64,000 nt of DNA. It comes from a bacterium. GTDB lineage: Bacteria; SZUA-79; Acidulodesulfobacterales; Acidulodesulfobacteraceae. Shown here one piece after another: positions 1 to 7,286 of the stretch (position 1 is the stretch's first letter; each line of letters begins with the position of its first letter). The DNA lies in assembly GCA_021784835.1 (NCBI GenBank), contig JAJYHI010000081.1, forward strand, positions 1-64,000, written 5' to 3'. Under the pieces are notes generated by a model. The model was not told the origin of the DNA and searched no databases. It saw nothing but the letters and a program-made list of their open reading frames with translations. The translations under genes were made by a program, and so were the position numbers.

Positions 1-80
1 ATAAAATTAAATATCATTAAAATATTTTACTACCTATTTTGAAAAAAAACGGCATTTTTGTGATAAAGAATACAGTAATT

Positions 81-296
81 ATGCGGTTTTTAAATTACAA
101 AATTGCGAAGAGGTGTCAAAGTCAGGAAATCGCGAAAAAAGAAAATATAACCGTAATGGAAAACGGCGCTCTTGCGGATATACTCGACAAATTAGACATT
201 TACGAGGAAATTCCTCAGGAGCTCTATAAAGTCGTGGCGAATATTTTTGCGTTTCTGCATAAATTAAACGAAAAGGCCGGCGGGAAAAAGCTATAA
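81..296 (+). CDS. FlhB C-terminal-domain-like protein (FhlB/EscU cytoplasmic family)
   Basis: This is a small cytoplasmic protein of about 71 residues from the ATG at 81; an in-frame TTG at 39 would give 85. The second half (IAKKENITV.ENG.LADILDKLDIYEEIPQELYKVVANIFAFLH) matches the C-terminal cytoplasmic domain of the export-switch protein FlhB, including the conserved EIP-ELY motif near the end. It has no transmembrane part and no NPTH autocleavage motif, as in the stand-alone FhlB-like proteins encoded near flagellar hook-length genes. The first 40 residues do not align well with the family, so the start is uncertain. The stop overlaps the convergent PilZ gene by six bases. The expected upstream neighbour (fliK) would lie outside the window. 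A role in substrate-specificity switching is inferred. Confidence 0.7.
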   Translation: MRFLNYKIAKRCQSQEIAKKENITVMENGALADILDKLDIYEEIPQELYKVVANIFAFLHKLNEKAGGKKL

Positions 297-1010
297 GGCG
301 CCTTTCGAAGCCGCTACCAGCTCCCTTTGCCTTTTAAATATATATCTGAACAGAATATCCTGCTCCTTCGATTTTATATTTATGGCTTTAACTCCCAATT
401 TATATTTCAGATTGTCGAGCCTCGTTACCGACCTGACTTCCAACCTTAAGGTAATTTCGGGCAGTCCGCCGGGAAATTTAACCGTTACGCCTTCCAGCAC
501 CGTGTATTTTTCTACCGGAAAATCAAGCAAAAACGAAAGTCCTTCTCCCGACAAATCGAAAACTCTTGCGTCGAAAAATTTGTTTTTAAAGAAAAAAGTC
601 AGTTTTACGGGTTCGTTCACGGACGGCTCTATCCTGAAAAACTTTCTTTTTTCCAAGGATAATATTTCTATGGGCTTATAGATATCGAATACGAAATAGC
701 CTTCGTCTTTTTCGTAGCTGTATAATTTGGATAAAAAAAAATGTTCGTTGTCGTTGAATTTAAAAGACGCCTTAAGATAAGTGGAATCGAGAAGCCTTAA
801 ATTGCCTGTTTTCGGCAGCATGGAATCTATGGTTATGGAATCGTCCTTTACTTTAAGAATATTAGTGGAATATTCTTCGTTGAACGGAACCGGATAAATT
901 ACTATGGGTTTTTTTTGATTCGCGAAGCCCTTAAGGATGGCGTGAATTTCCTGTTTTTTAGAATATATGTTTATATCGGGGTCTTCTTTTAATTTTTTGA
1001 TATCGAACAT
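291..1010 (-). CDS. YcgR-like PilZ domain protein (c-di-GMP-responsive flagellar brake)
   Basis: This is a 239-residue cytoplasmic protein with the two-part YcgR layout. The N-terminal flagellar-brake domain covers about residues 1-110, and a PilZ domain covers about 115-230. The PilZ c-di-GMP-binding motifs are intact: RxxxR as RKFFR near residue 122 and DxSxxG as DLSGEG near residue 155. In the known family, c-di-GMP-loaded YcgR acts on the rotor and stator to slow or bias the motor. The gene is read with the DsrE-like gene 30 bases upstream and converges on the FlhB-like gene. Its position beside the flagellar operon supports a motor role, but the specific partner is inferred. Confidence 0.82.
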   Translation of the reverse strand: MFDIKKLKEDPDINIYSKKQEIHAILKGFANQKKPIVIYPVPFNEEYSTNILKVKDDSITIDSMLPKTGNLRLLDSTYLKASFKFNDNEHFFLSKLYSYEKDEGYFVFDIYKPIEILSLEKRKFFRIEPSVNEPVKLTFFFKNKFFDARVFDLSGEGLSFLLDFPVEKYTVLEGVTVKFPGGLPEITLRLEVRSVTRLDNLKYKLGVKAINIKSKEQDILFRYIFKRQRELVAASKGAL

Positions 1011-1040
1011 AAGGCAATATTTTATTTTTCGGAGTCGAAC

Positions 1041-1352
1041 TTAGAACAGCAAAACCCTGTCGTTTTTTTTCAACCCGTTAAGCATTTTTGAATTTTCGAA
1101 TTGGGAAGCATAGTTGAATTCTTCCTTTCGAGATAATATTCCGTTGACGCCGCAGGAATATTCGCAAACCGACGCGCAGACGTCGTTTTTTTTAACAGCC
1201 GCAATAAATTCGCTGTTTTCCGTCAAAAAAACTCCCTTGTCCGTTATAAAAATTTTAATATCGCAATCCTTTTTCGCCGCCGCTTCGATTAAGCCGACAA
1301 TATGGTTTAGATATTTATCGCTAGTAATAATCAACGCCAGAACTTTTTTCAT
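1041..1352 (-). CDS. DsrE/TusD-like small protein
   Basis: This 103-residue protein has a DsrE-like alpha/beta pattern. An opening hydrophobic strand (KKVLALIITSD) is followed by a helix, a strand with a glycine turn (IKIFITDKGV), a cysteine-bearing strand (VCASVCEYSCG) and a closing strand (DRVLLF). DsrE-type proteins carry persulfide sulfur in relay chains or serve as small regulatory subunits. The three clustered cysteines near residues 60-68 would be the candidate reactive residues. It appears to be the first gene of a two-gene unit with the YcgR-like gene, and it is divergent from the flgF operon. No other sulfur-relay gene is adjacent, so the function is open. The family call rests on motif likeness only. 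Confidence 0.55.
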   Translation of the reverse strand: MKKVLALIITSDKYLNHIVGLIEAAAKKDCDIKIFITDKGVFLTENSEFIAAVKKNDVCASVCEYSCGVNGILSRKEEFNYASQFENSKMLNGLKKNDRVLLF

Positions 1353-1512
1353 TAAAAAATATAATATGCGGATATTTTATCCATTTTATATATTTATGCA
1401 GTATTTATTATTCTATATTAATACCTTATCCAATATCAATAATATTTTGCGTTGCGCGCATTTTTATTTTAATAATTTTTAATAATTTGCGGAAATTTTT
1501 TCCTTGTATTTG

Positions 1513-1529
1513 CGGCATATTTTTTGCAT
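1513..1529 (+). promoter_or_regulatory. Probable sigma-54 (-24/-12) promoter of the flgF operon
   Basis: The sequence CGGCATATTTTTTGCAT has the invariant GG (1514-1515) and GC (1526-1527) separated by exactly ten bases. It also has the T-tract before TTGCA typical of the -12 element. It lies about 75 bases before the flgF start in the divergent 250-base spacer. Sigma-54 control of rod and hook genes is common in polar flagellates. No enhancer site was identified. Confidence 0.6.
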
Positions 1530-1602
1530 CATATAACTAAGGATAATAATAACGAAATAACAAATAATAAAATTTAGTTAACAAATTTTAAAGGACGGCT
1601 CG

Positions 1603-2379
1603 ATGAACGGCGGCTCCTACATAGCATTAAGCGGAATTCTTGCGGAAGAAAAAAGGCTGAACACGGTTGCCGATAATATCGCCAACGTTAATACGGTAGG
1701 ATATAAGAGCACCGAACAGGTCTTCGGCGAGTTTTTGTCCGCAAAATCGGTCGAAAGCATAAATTCGGGAGACGATAAGCCGTTGGCGGACAAGGCGTAT
1801 CCGGTTGTCCTCGGCAGCTATACGGATACTTCGCAGGGTTCCTTAAAAAAGACCGGAAACAGGCTCGACCTTGCTATGGACGGCGGCGGATATTTTGTCG
1901 TTCAAACGCCCGACGGAATTAAATATACCAGAAACGGCGTTTTCTCGCTGAACGAAGCGGGAGAACTCGTAAATCAGGAAGGTTTTCCGGTTATGGGCAC
2001 AAATAAAAAACCCGTTTTTTTAAGCGAAAGAGGTTCAAACATAACTATTGCCGACTCCGGAATAATCAGCCTTACCGACCCTCAGACGGGCAGCGAAACG
2101 TATTCGGGGCAGATACTTACCGTCGATTTTAAAAACCCCGAATATTTATCCAAATACGGAGATACCATGTTTTCCGCCTCGAAGGATTCCGGCGGACCCG
2201 TTCAGAATCAAAATCCGGATATACTTCAGGGCTACGTGGAGGAATCGAACGTAAACGAAATTAAAGGCATGGTCCAGATGATAGACGTTTCAAAAGTTTA
2301 CAATAACATGATACAGGTTTTAAAATCCTATACCTCCGTCGGCAATACTACAATCAATACTATAGGAGCGGCGGTATGA
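1603..2379 (+). CDS. flgF: Flagellar basal-body rod protein FlgF
   Basis: FlgF is a proximal rod subunit exported by the flagellar type III apparatus. This 258-residue copy has the N-terminal rod signature (ALSGILAEEKRLNTVADNIANVNTVGYK), the central D1-type segment (GNRLDLAMDGGGYFVVQTPDG), and a C-terminal coiled segment ending in a helix rich in valine and asparagine (QGYVEESNVNEIKGMVQMI). The length is normal. The start is the ATG at 1603, preceded by AAAGGACGG as ribosome binding site. It leads a flgFGAHI block that stands apart from flgB, flgC and fliE, which are not in the window. Transcription is likely from the sigma-54-type promoter just upstream. Confidence 0.93.
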   Translation: MNGGSYIALSGILAEEKRLNTVADNIANVNTVGYKSTEQVFGEFLSAKSVESINSGDDKPLADKAYPVVLGSYTDTSQGSLKKTGNRLDLAMDGGGYFVVQTPDGIKYTRNGVFSLNEAGELVNQEGFPVMGTNKKPVFLSERGSNITIADSGIISLTDPQTGSETYSGQILTVDFKNPEYLSKYGDTMFSASKDSGGPVQNQNPDILQGYVEESNVNEIKGMVQMIDVSKVYNNMIQVLKSYTSVGNTTINTIGAAV

Positions 2380-2413
2380 ACGGCAATAATCTAAAGGGAG
2401 GAAATTTTAAGAT

Positions 2414-3196
2414 ATGAGAGCATTGTGGACGGCTTCTACCGGAATGGAAGGACAGCAGACCGAAATAAACAACATCGCCAATAACCTTGCCAATACCAAT
2501 ACTACCGGGTATAAGGAATCCAGGGTAAATTTCGAAGACCTTTTTTATCAGACGGTTCAATCTCCCGGCGCATATTCATCCGAATACACGCAGGTTCCGA
2601 CAGGTATTCAGATAGGGCTTGGCGCAAAGGTATCTTCCGTGGAAAAGGAGTTTACGCAGGGAGACCTTCAGCAGACGTCAAATCCTTTGGACATGGCCAT
2701 TTCGGGACAGGGTTTTTTTCAGATTCAGATGCCGGACGGAGCAACCGCATATACGAGAGACGGCACTTTTCAAACAAATTCGCAGGGACAGCTTGTGGAT
2801 GCCAACGGTTATACGCTTATTCCCGCAATCACCATACCGCCTAACGCCACGTCAGTTACCATTGCCCAAAACGGCACGGTTTCGGCGGCAATATCGGGAC
2901 AAACGTCGCCGGCGCAGTTAGGAACCATTACCCTTACAAATTTTATCAATCCTGCAGGACTCAACAGTATTGGAAGCAACCTGTATTTGCAGACTTCCGC
3001 TTCCGGCGTTCCCCAGTCGGGCGCTCCCGACGAAAACGGCCTTGGAACGATACAGCAGGGTTTTCTCGAAATGTCCAACGTAAATCTGGTCGGACAGATG
3101 GTATCAATGATAACCGCCCAAAATGCCTATACCATAGATTCCAAGGCGATTACGGTAGCGAACCAGATGCTTCAGACCATGAGCGGCTTAGTTTAA
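2414..3196 (+). CDS. flgG: Flagellar distal rod protein FlgG
   Basis: FlgG forms the distal rod that crosses the periplasm. This 260-residue protein begins MRALWTASTGMEGQQTEINNIANNLANTNTTGYKES and has the FlgG central segment (NPLDMAISGQGFFQIQMPDG.TAYTRDGTF). It ends with the standard C-terminal helix (QGFLEMSNVNLVGQMVSMI..QNAY..DSKAI...NQMLQ). The spacing from flgF is 34 bases with a GGGAGG site (2396-2401), which indicates an operon. Its length and motifs are typical. Confidence 0.95.
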   Translation: MRALWTASTGMEGQQTEINNIANNLANTNTTGYKESRVNFEDLFYQTVQSPGAYSSEYTQVPTGIQIGLGAKVSSVEKEFTQGDLQQTSNPLDMAISGQGFFQIQMPDGATAYTRDGTFQTNSQGQLVDANGYTLIPAITIPPNATSVTIAQNGTVSAAISGQTSPAQLGTITLTNFINPAGLNSIGSNLYLQTSASGVPQSGAPDENGLGTIQQGFLEMSNVNLVGQMVSMITAQNAYTIDSKAITVANQMLQTMSGLV

Positions 3197-3432
3197 TATT
3201 ATATTTAGCTTATATTATGCTTATTATCTTATTATATATATATCATATGAAATACAATGCAAATAGCGGCGGTTTGCTCCGCAATAAAATAATATATTAT
3301 TAATAGCCGGCGGCAATTAATAATATTAAGGAATAATAAAATAACGGAATAAAAAACGATGCGGGAATTTATCTCTATTGACGCGAAGTTCGATATTAGG
3401 ATTAAATAATTCAACGCACCGATAAAAATATT

Positions 3433-4212
3433 ATGTTTAAAAAAAAGAGCCGCACATTCTTATTTTTTTTGTTTTTATGTTTCGTTTTACCGCTTACGGT
3501 TTTAAAATCTTCTTGCGCAAGCGGGGCGGCGGTTCCGCTTGCCGCAGCCGCCGGCAAGCCCCGCGCGTATAACGCATATAAACTGTTAAAAAATATAACG
3601 GTAAGAACATATTTGAAACAGGTTCCGCTAAAATTCGTTAAATATTTTCACTTTAACGATTTCGTTTTTACCGCCGCAAATATAAATACAAACTACACAA
3701 ACTCTTATTCAATAAAACCGGAAATCAGCAATGCGCGGTATTCCGGCTGGCATACCGTATTAATAAAATTTTTGGACAAAAAAGACGGCCGGCTGAAAGG
3801 CGTCGCCTACGTTACGTTTAAAACGGAAATTTACGCTCCCGTCGCCGCCGCTTCCAGAACCATAGGAAAATTTCAGGTGATAAAACCGGAAGACGTTAAA
3901 ATTTCTTATAGAAATATTCCCGCCTTATCCGACGGCTATTTTTTAAACAAAAAAAATGCCGCCGGCAGGGAGGCAAAATTCATCATCGCCCAAAATGCGG
4001 CCTTAACCAAAGCCGATACGGAAAGAAAAAGAATAATAAATTTCGGCAGCCGCGTAAATATCGTTTATAAAAGATTCGGATTAATTTTAAAAACAAGCGG
4101 AACCGCGCTTCAATCCGGCGCTTTAGATTCCCCAATCAGGGTCAGAAACGCGGAATCCGGCGCGGTTATTAACTGCATAGTAAAATCGGATAAAACAGTC
4201 GCGGTAAGATAA
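3433..4212 (+). CDS. flgA: Flagellar P-ring assembly chaperone FlgA
   Basis: FlgA is a periplasmic chaperone for P-ring (FlgI) assembly. This 259-residue protein has an N-terminal signal peptide (basic start, hydrophobic stretch FLFFLFLCFVLPLTVL) followed by a SAF/ChapFlgA domain over roughly the last 140 residues. That domain includes the segment A.SRTIGKFQVIKPEDVKI and the closing GALDSPIRVRNAESG..I.C.V, which is characteristic of FlgA. It sits between flgG and flgH, as in many delta- and gammaproteobacterial flagellar operons. A 236-base AT-rich spacer separates it from flgG; no convincing promoter was found there. The N-terminal half is divergent. Confidence 0.88.
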   Translation: MFKKKSRTFLFFLFLCFVLPLTVLKSSCASGAAVPLAAAAGKPRAYNAYKLLKNITVRTYLKQVPLKFVKYFHFNDFVFTAANINTNYTNSYSIKPEISNARYSGWHTVLIKFLDKKDGRLKGVAYVTFKTEIYAPVAAASRTIGKFQVIKPEDVKISYRNIPALSDGYFLNKKNAAGREAKFIIAQNAALTKADTERKRIINFGSRVNIVYKRFGLILKTSGTALQSGALDSPIRVRNAESGAVINCIVKSDKTVAVR

Positions 4213-4251
4213 TAAAAGCAATTTAAATATATTCATTAAAATAAAACTGAA

Positions 4252-5010
4252 ATGAAAAAAGAAAAAAAGAAAGAAATAAAAAAGAAAGAAATAAAAAAGA
4301 AAAAAATGAAAAAGGAAAAAACGGCAAAAAAAAGATACCCCCTGATTTTTTCCGCTCTTATTTTACTGCTTCCGGTTTTTTTAAGCGGGTGCGGCGGCGT
4401 TACTCCGCCTAAATCCATGATTCCTCCCTCATATATTAAGCCGACGGCGGAAAACGGGGGAATTCAGGGAAAACCGGTTTTAGGTTCGTTATGGACGGGA
4501 ACCGGCTACGGAACTAATCTTTATTCCGACAACGTCGCTTTTAAACTTAACGATACCGTTACCATAATAGTAAACGACCAGACGCAGGTTAACGATTCTT
4601 CCGGTACGGTGCTTTCGCATAATTCTTCCGGAACCGGCAGCATCGCTTTCGGCACACTTTCGTCCGCAAAACCAACCGGCTACGCCGGCTCCAATGCGGA
4701 ATCGTTTAACGGCGGGGGAGGGGTCGCGGAATCCGGCCAGATTTCTTCGACTATACAGGCTCAGGTCGTCAGGGTTTTTCCCAACGGAAACGTCGAACTT
4801 AAAGGCGAAAGCCACGTTTCCGTCAACGGAGAAACAAGATACCTGCTGATTAAAGGCATCGTGAGGCCGATAGACATATCTCCCGGAAATACCGTTTTAT
4901 CGAGTCAGATTGCGGACGCAAGAATATGGATAAACGGCAAGGGTTACGTGAATAACCAGCAAAGCCCGAACTGGCTGTATAAAATCATGGAAGATATATG
5001 GCCGTTTTAA
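4252..5010 (+). CDS. flgH: Flagellar L-ring lipoprotein FlgH
   Basis: FlgH forms the L-ring in the outer membrane. A lipobox (FLSGC) with the acyl-accepting cysteine near residue 47 follows a long signal peptide. The mature part has the family pattern SLWTGTGYGTNLYSDNVAFKLNDTVTIIV, the QVVRVFPNGNVELKGES block and a C-terminal strand ending RIWINGKGYV. As called from 4252 the protein begins with a highly unusual lysine-rich leader encoded by a purine repeat (see separate entry). An internal ATG at 4306 would give a normal signal peptide and may be the true start. It is followed by flgI after a structured 218-base gap. Confidence 0.9.
   Translation: MKKEKKKEIKKKEIKKKKMKKEKTAKKRYPLIFSALILLLPVFLSGCGGVTPPKSMIPPSYIKPTAENGGIQGKPVLGSLWTGTGYGTNLYSDNVAFKLNDTVTIIVNDQTQVNDSSGTVLSHNSSGTGSIAFGTLSSAKPTGYAGSNAESFNGGGGVAESGQISSTIQAQVVRVFPNGNVELKGESHVSVNGETRYLLIKGIVRPIDISPGNTVLSSQIADARIWINGKGYVNNQQSPNWLYKIMEDIWPF
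4257..4322 (+). repeat. Purine-only low-complexity repeat in the flgH leader
   Basis: This stretch of almost only A and G contains repeated units close to GAAATAAAAAAGAAA, encoding K/E/I-rich residues before the flgH signal peptide. Such tracts are prone to slippage in whole units. Whether it is translated depends on which flgH start (4252 or 4306) is used. Confidence 0.6.
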
Positions 5011-5130
5011 CCGCCAAATATTAATTGCATTATATTACGGTTATAGGCTATTAAAATCGTTTAGGCATTTTTAGGCATAATGCGCAATAATGATAATTAA
5101 TGCCTGCTACGCGATGTTTTAAGAAGCTTT

Positions 5131-5160
5131 CCGCATTAAGCGGATGCGGCTTAAAGCCGC
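5131..5160. other. Paired hairpins in the flgH-flgI spacer
   Basis: Two adjacent perfect inverted repeats lie in the 218-base gap before flgI. One is CCGCATTAAGCGG (5131-5143). The other is GCGGCTTAAAGCCGC (5146-5160), with seven-base arms around one A. No T-run follows, so they are not ordinary terminators. They could be an RNA processing or stability element within the operon transcript, or a protein-binding dyad. Confidence 0.4.
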
Positions 5161-5228
5161 AGGTATGGATATTCAGGCGGCTCATCTGGAAAATAAAAAT
5201 TAATTATAATGCGGGATTTAGGGAAAAA

Positions 5229-6287
5229 ATGAAAAAAAAAATAATTTTACCGGCGCTAATATTTTTCTTCGGTTTGTTTGCGGCGGGAATTGCGCCCGGT
5301 TTTTCCTTCGCCGCCAAGGTAGGCGATATAACTTCTATTTACGGCGCCATGAGCAACCCAATAGTGGGTTACGGCCTCGTTTCCGGCCTCGACGGCACAG
5401 GGGACCAGTGGGGCGTTAACGTTACACAGCAAAGCATCGTTACTATGCTGTCGAAACTGGGCATCAATACCAACGAGGCTTCGCTTTACGAAATCAGGGA
5501 TGCCGCCGCCGTTATGGTTACGGCCGAACTTCCTCCATTTGCCGTGCCCGGCGAAAGAATAAACGTAACCGTCAGTTCCATCGGAAACGCGGAAAGCCTT
5601 CAAGGCGGAGTTTTATTGATGACCCCGCTTAAAGGCCCCGACGGAAAAGTTTACGCGCTCGCGCAGGGCAGCGTATCTACCGGAGGCAGCGTTGCAACCA
5701 TGAATGTGATGCCTCTTCCCGGTTATATTCCGGTGTCCCAAAATTTTCAGACTTCGGGCATCGTGGATAACGGCGGGCTCGTAGAAAAAGGCTTATCCAT
5801 AGGGCTTAACTCCTTCGGTTCGGTTCGCCTCATACTTAAAAATCCAAGTTTTACGAATTCTTCCAGAATAGCCGCGGCGGTGAACGCTAAACTCGGCAAA
5901 GGCGCGGCTAAAGCGTTAAATTCTACAAGCGTGTACATTGCCGTGCCCGCCGCTTACAAAGGAAACGTCGCCGAATTGATATCCGTTATCGATGCAATCG
6001 ACGTTAAAACCCATTCAAGGGCGGTTATCGTTATCAACGAAAGGTCGGGAACGGTGGTTATGGGCGGAAACATCTTAATAAATCCCGTTGCGGTATCCAA
6101 CAGAAATATAACGCTTAAGATTAACAAAAAAAGGGTCCCCAACTCGTTTTACCTAAAAAGCGGTTTAACCGTGGAAGAGCTCGTGAAAGCGCTGAATGCC
6201 GTTGGAGCTTCTACTTCCAGCATTATCTCTATACTTGAATCTATAAAAGCCGCAGGAGCGCTTTCGGCCCGAATAAAAATCATTTAA
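5229..6287 (+). CDS. flgI: Flagellar P-ring protein FlgI
   Basis: FlgI polymerises into the periplasmic P-ring around the rod. The 352-residue product from the ATG at 5229 starts with a Sec signal peptide (MKKKIILPALIFFFGLFAAGI). It continues with the highly conserved FlgI opening (DITSIYGAMSNPIVGYGLVSGLDGTGD) and the segments PPFAVPGERINVTVSSIGNA.SLQGG and INERSGTVVMGGNI. The C-terminal ELV.ALN..GAS...II.IL..IK.AGAL motif is also present. An upstream in-frame extension to 5100 is not FlgI-like and was not used. Length and motifs are typical. Confidence 0.95.
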   Translation: MKKKIILPALIFFFGLFAAGIAPGFSFAAKVGDITSIYGAMSNPIVGYGLVSGLDGTGDQWGVNVTQQSIVTMLSKLGINTNEASLYEIRDAAAVMVTAELPPFAVPGERINVTVSSIGNAESLQGGVLLMTPLKGPDGKVYALAQGSVSTGGSVATMNVMPLPGYIPVSQNFQTSGIVDNGGLVEKGLSIGLNSFGSVRLILKNPSFTNSSRIAAAVNAKLGKGAAKALNSTSVYIAVPAAYKGNVAELISVIDAIDVKTHSRAVIVINERSGTVVMGGNILINPVAVSNRNITLKINKKRVPNSFYLKSGLTVEELVKALNAVGASTSSIISILESIKAAGALSARIKII

Positions 6288-6394
6288 TCGGATTTCTGTT
6301 TAAAACCCGGCTTAAAATTGGGCAATTTAACGAACTTAAAGGTATCGAGGGGGATATTAAAGTTATTATAAAAAAATGACGATTGCTATATGAC

Positions 6395-6425
6395 GGCAAA
6401 TAAATATTTAAAATAAATATTTGCC
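6395..6425. other. Inverted repeat upstream of flgM
   Basis: GGCAAATA (6395-6402) and TATTTGCC (6418-6425) form eight-base arms around an AT-only loop, in the 185-base gap between flgI and flgM. There is no T-run after it. It may be a weak transcription attenuator or an operator. No sigma-28 promoter (TAAA-N15-GCCGATAA) was recognised nearby. Confidence 0.35.
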
Positions 6426-6472
6426 GGTTGCCTCTAATTTTAGAGAAAAAGAATAATAACAAAAGAAGGTAA

Positions 6473-6769
6473 ATGAGTATGGCAATCCAAATTTCAAACC
6501 TTACGCCGGTTGCGGGCGAAATACCGCAGAACGATAACGGTAAAAAAAGAGAAATAATTCCCAATACGGGACAAAGCTCCGCGGACGAGGTTACGATATC
6601 CGGCGACGCAAGTTTTATCAGCAATCTTAAAGGCTCGATAGATTCGGCGCAATCCGCGCCTCAGGCAAAGATTTCAGCCGTTAAACGGCAGGTTGCCGCG
6701 GGAACTTACGCCGACAGTTCAAAAATAGCCGAAGGATTAATCAACGGCTTAAATATCGCCGGCGAATAA
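6473..6769 (+). CDS. flgM: Anti-sigma-28 factor FlgM
   Basis: FlgM holds the flagellar sigma factor FliA inactive until the hook is complete, and is then exported. This 98-residue protein is hydrophilic and disordered-looking at its N-terminus, as in the family. It ends with the sigma-binding signature KISAVKRQVAAGTYADSSKIAEGLINGL. Two ATG codons (6473 and 6479) are possible; AGAAGG at 6464-6469 sits just before the first. It begins the late block flgM-flgN-flgK, the standard order. Its presence implies a FliA regulon even though fliA is outside this window. Confidence 0.87.
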   Translation: MSMAIQISNLTPVAGEIPQNDNGKKREIIPNTGQSSADEVTISGDASFISNLKGSIDSAQSAPQAKISAVKRQVAAGTYADSSKIAEGLINGLNIAGE

Positions 6770-6842
6770 GAGAAAACGGCCGGCCAACCTTTTAAAATAC
6801 ATAAACATTACAGCTCTTTATTAAGAGAGTTTTATTATATAT

Positions 6843-7286
6843 ATGAACAGCGCAATAGAAAATAAAAAGAACCTTGAAAGCCTTCTTAAAATTATTTTAA
6901 CGTTAAAAAAAGAACTTAGCGAGTCATATTTAATGTTAAAAACAAATTTTAATCCGCTTAACAATTTAGACCTGTTTAATAATAAGAGGGCGGCTTTAAA
7001 AGATATAACGGAAAGAATAAAAACTTTCGGCCCAATTTTTATCGAAACGGGCAACGAAGATTTGGAAAGCGTCAAAGAAAAGATTAAATCGGAAATGGCC
7101 GAAATAACTAATTTAAATACGGCGTTTTACGGCTTGATAAAAAAAAATATATATTATAGCCAGCTGACTATTTCGTTCATAACCGACGCTTTTAATAAAA
7201 GCTCTATATATAACAGGTCTGGAGCTAATAATGCGGATTTTTTTCCTTTAAAAAACGTCTTGATAGGGTCGGGGGTGAGGGTATAA
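6843..7286 (+). CDS. flgN: FlgN-family export chaperone for FlgK/FlgL
   Basis: This 147-residue, largely helical protein lies between flgM and flgK and ends directly against the flgK start. The sequence (N-terminal helix with LKKELSESYLMLKTN, then a middle segment NNKRAALKDITERIK) matches the weakly conserved FlgN pattern, in which a long helical hairpin binds the C-termini of hook-associated proteins. Family likeness is modest, and gene order gives most of the support. The close coupling to flgK suggests chaperone and client are made together. Confidence 0.75.
   Translation: MNSAIENKKNLESLLKIILTLKKELSESYLMLKTNFNPLNNLDLFNNKRAALKDITERIKTFGPIFIETGNEDLESVKEKIKSEMAEITNLNTAFYGLIKKNIYYSQLTISFITDAFNKSSIYNRSGANNADFFPLKNVLIGSGVRV

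Noticed and set aside
3197..3432. Sigma-54 promoter before flgA
   Set aside because: GG and GC pairs are present but not with ten-base spacing.
5100..5228. Longer FlgI start at 5100
   Set aside because: The extra 43 residues are not FlgI-like, lack a signal peptide and run through hairpins; the signal peptide begins at 5229.
6288..6472. Sigma-28 promoter for flgM
   Set aside because: No TAAA-N15-GCCGATAA-like match was found on reading the spacer.
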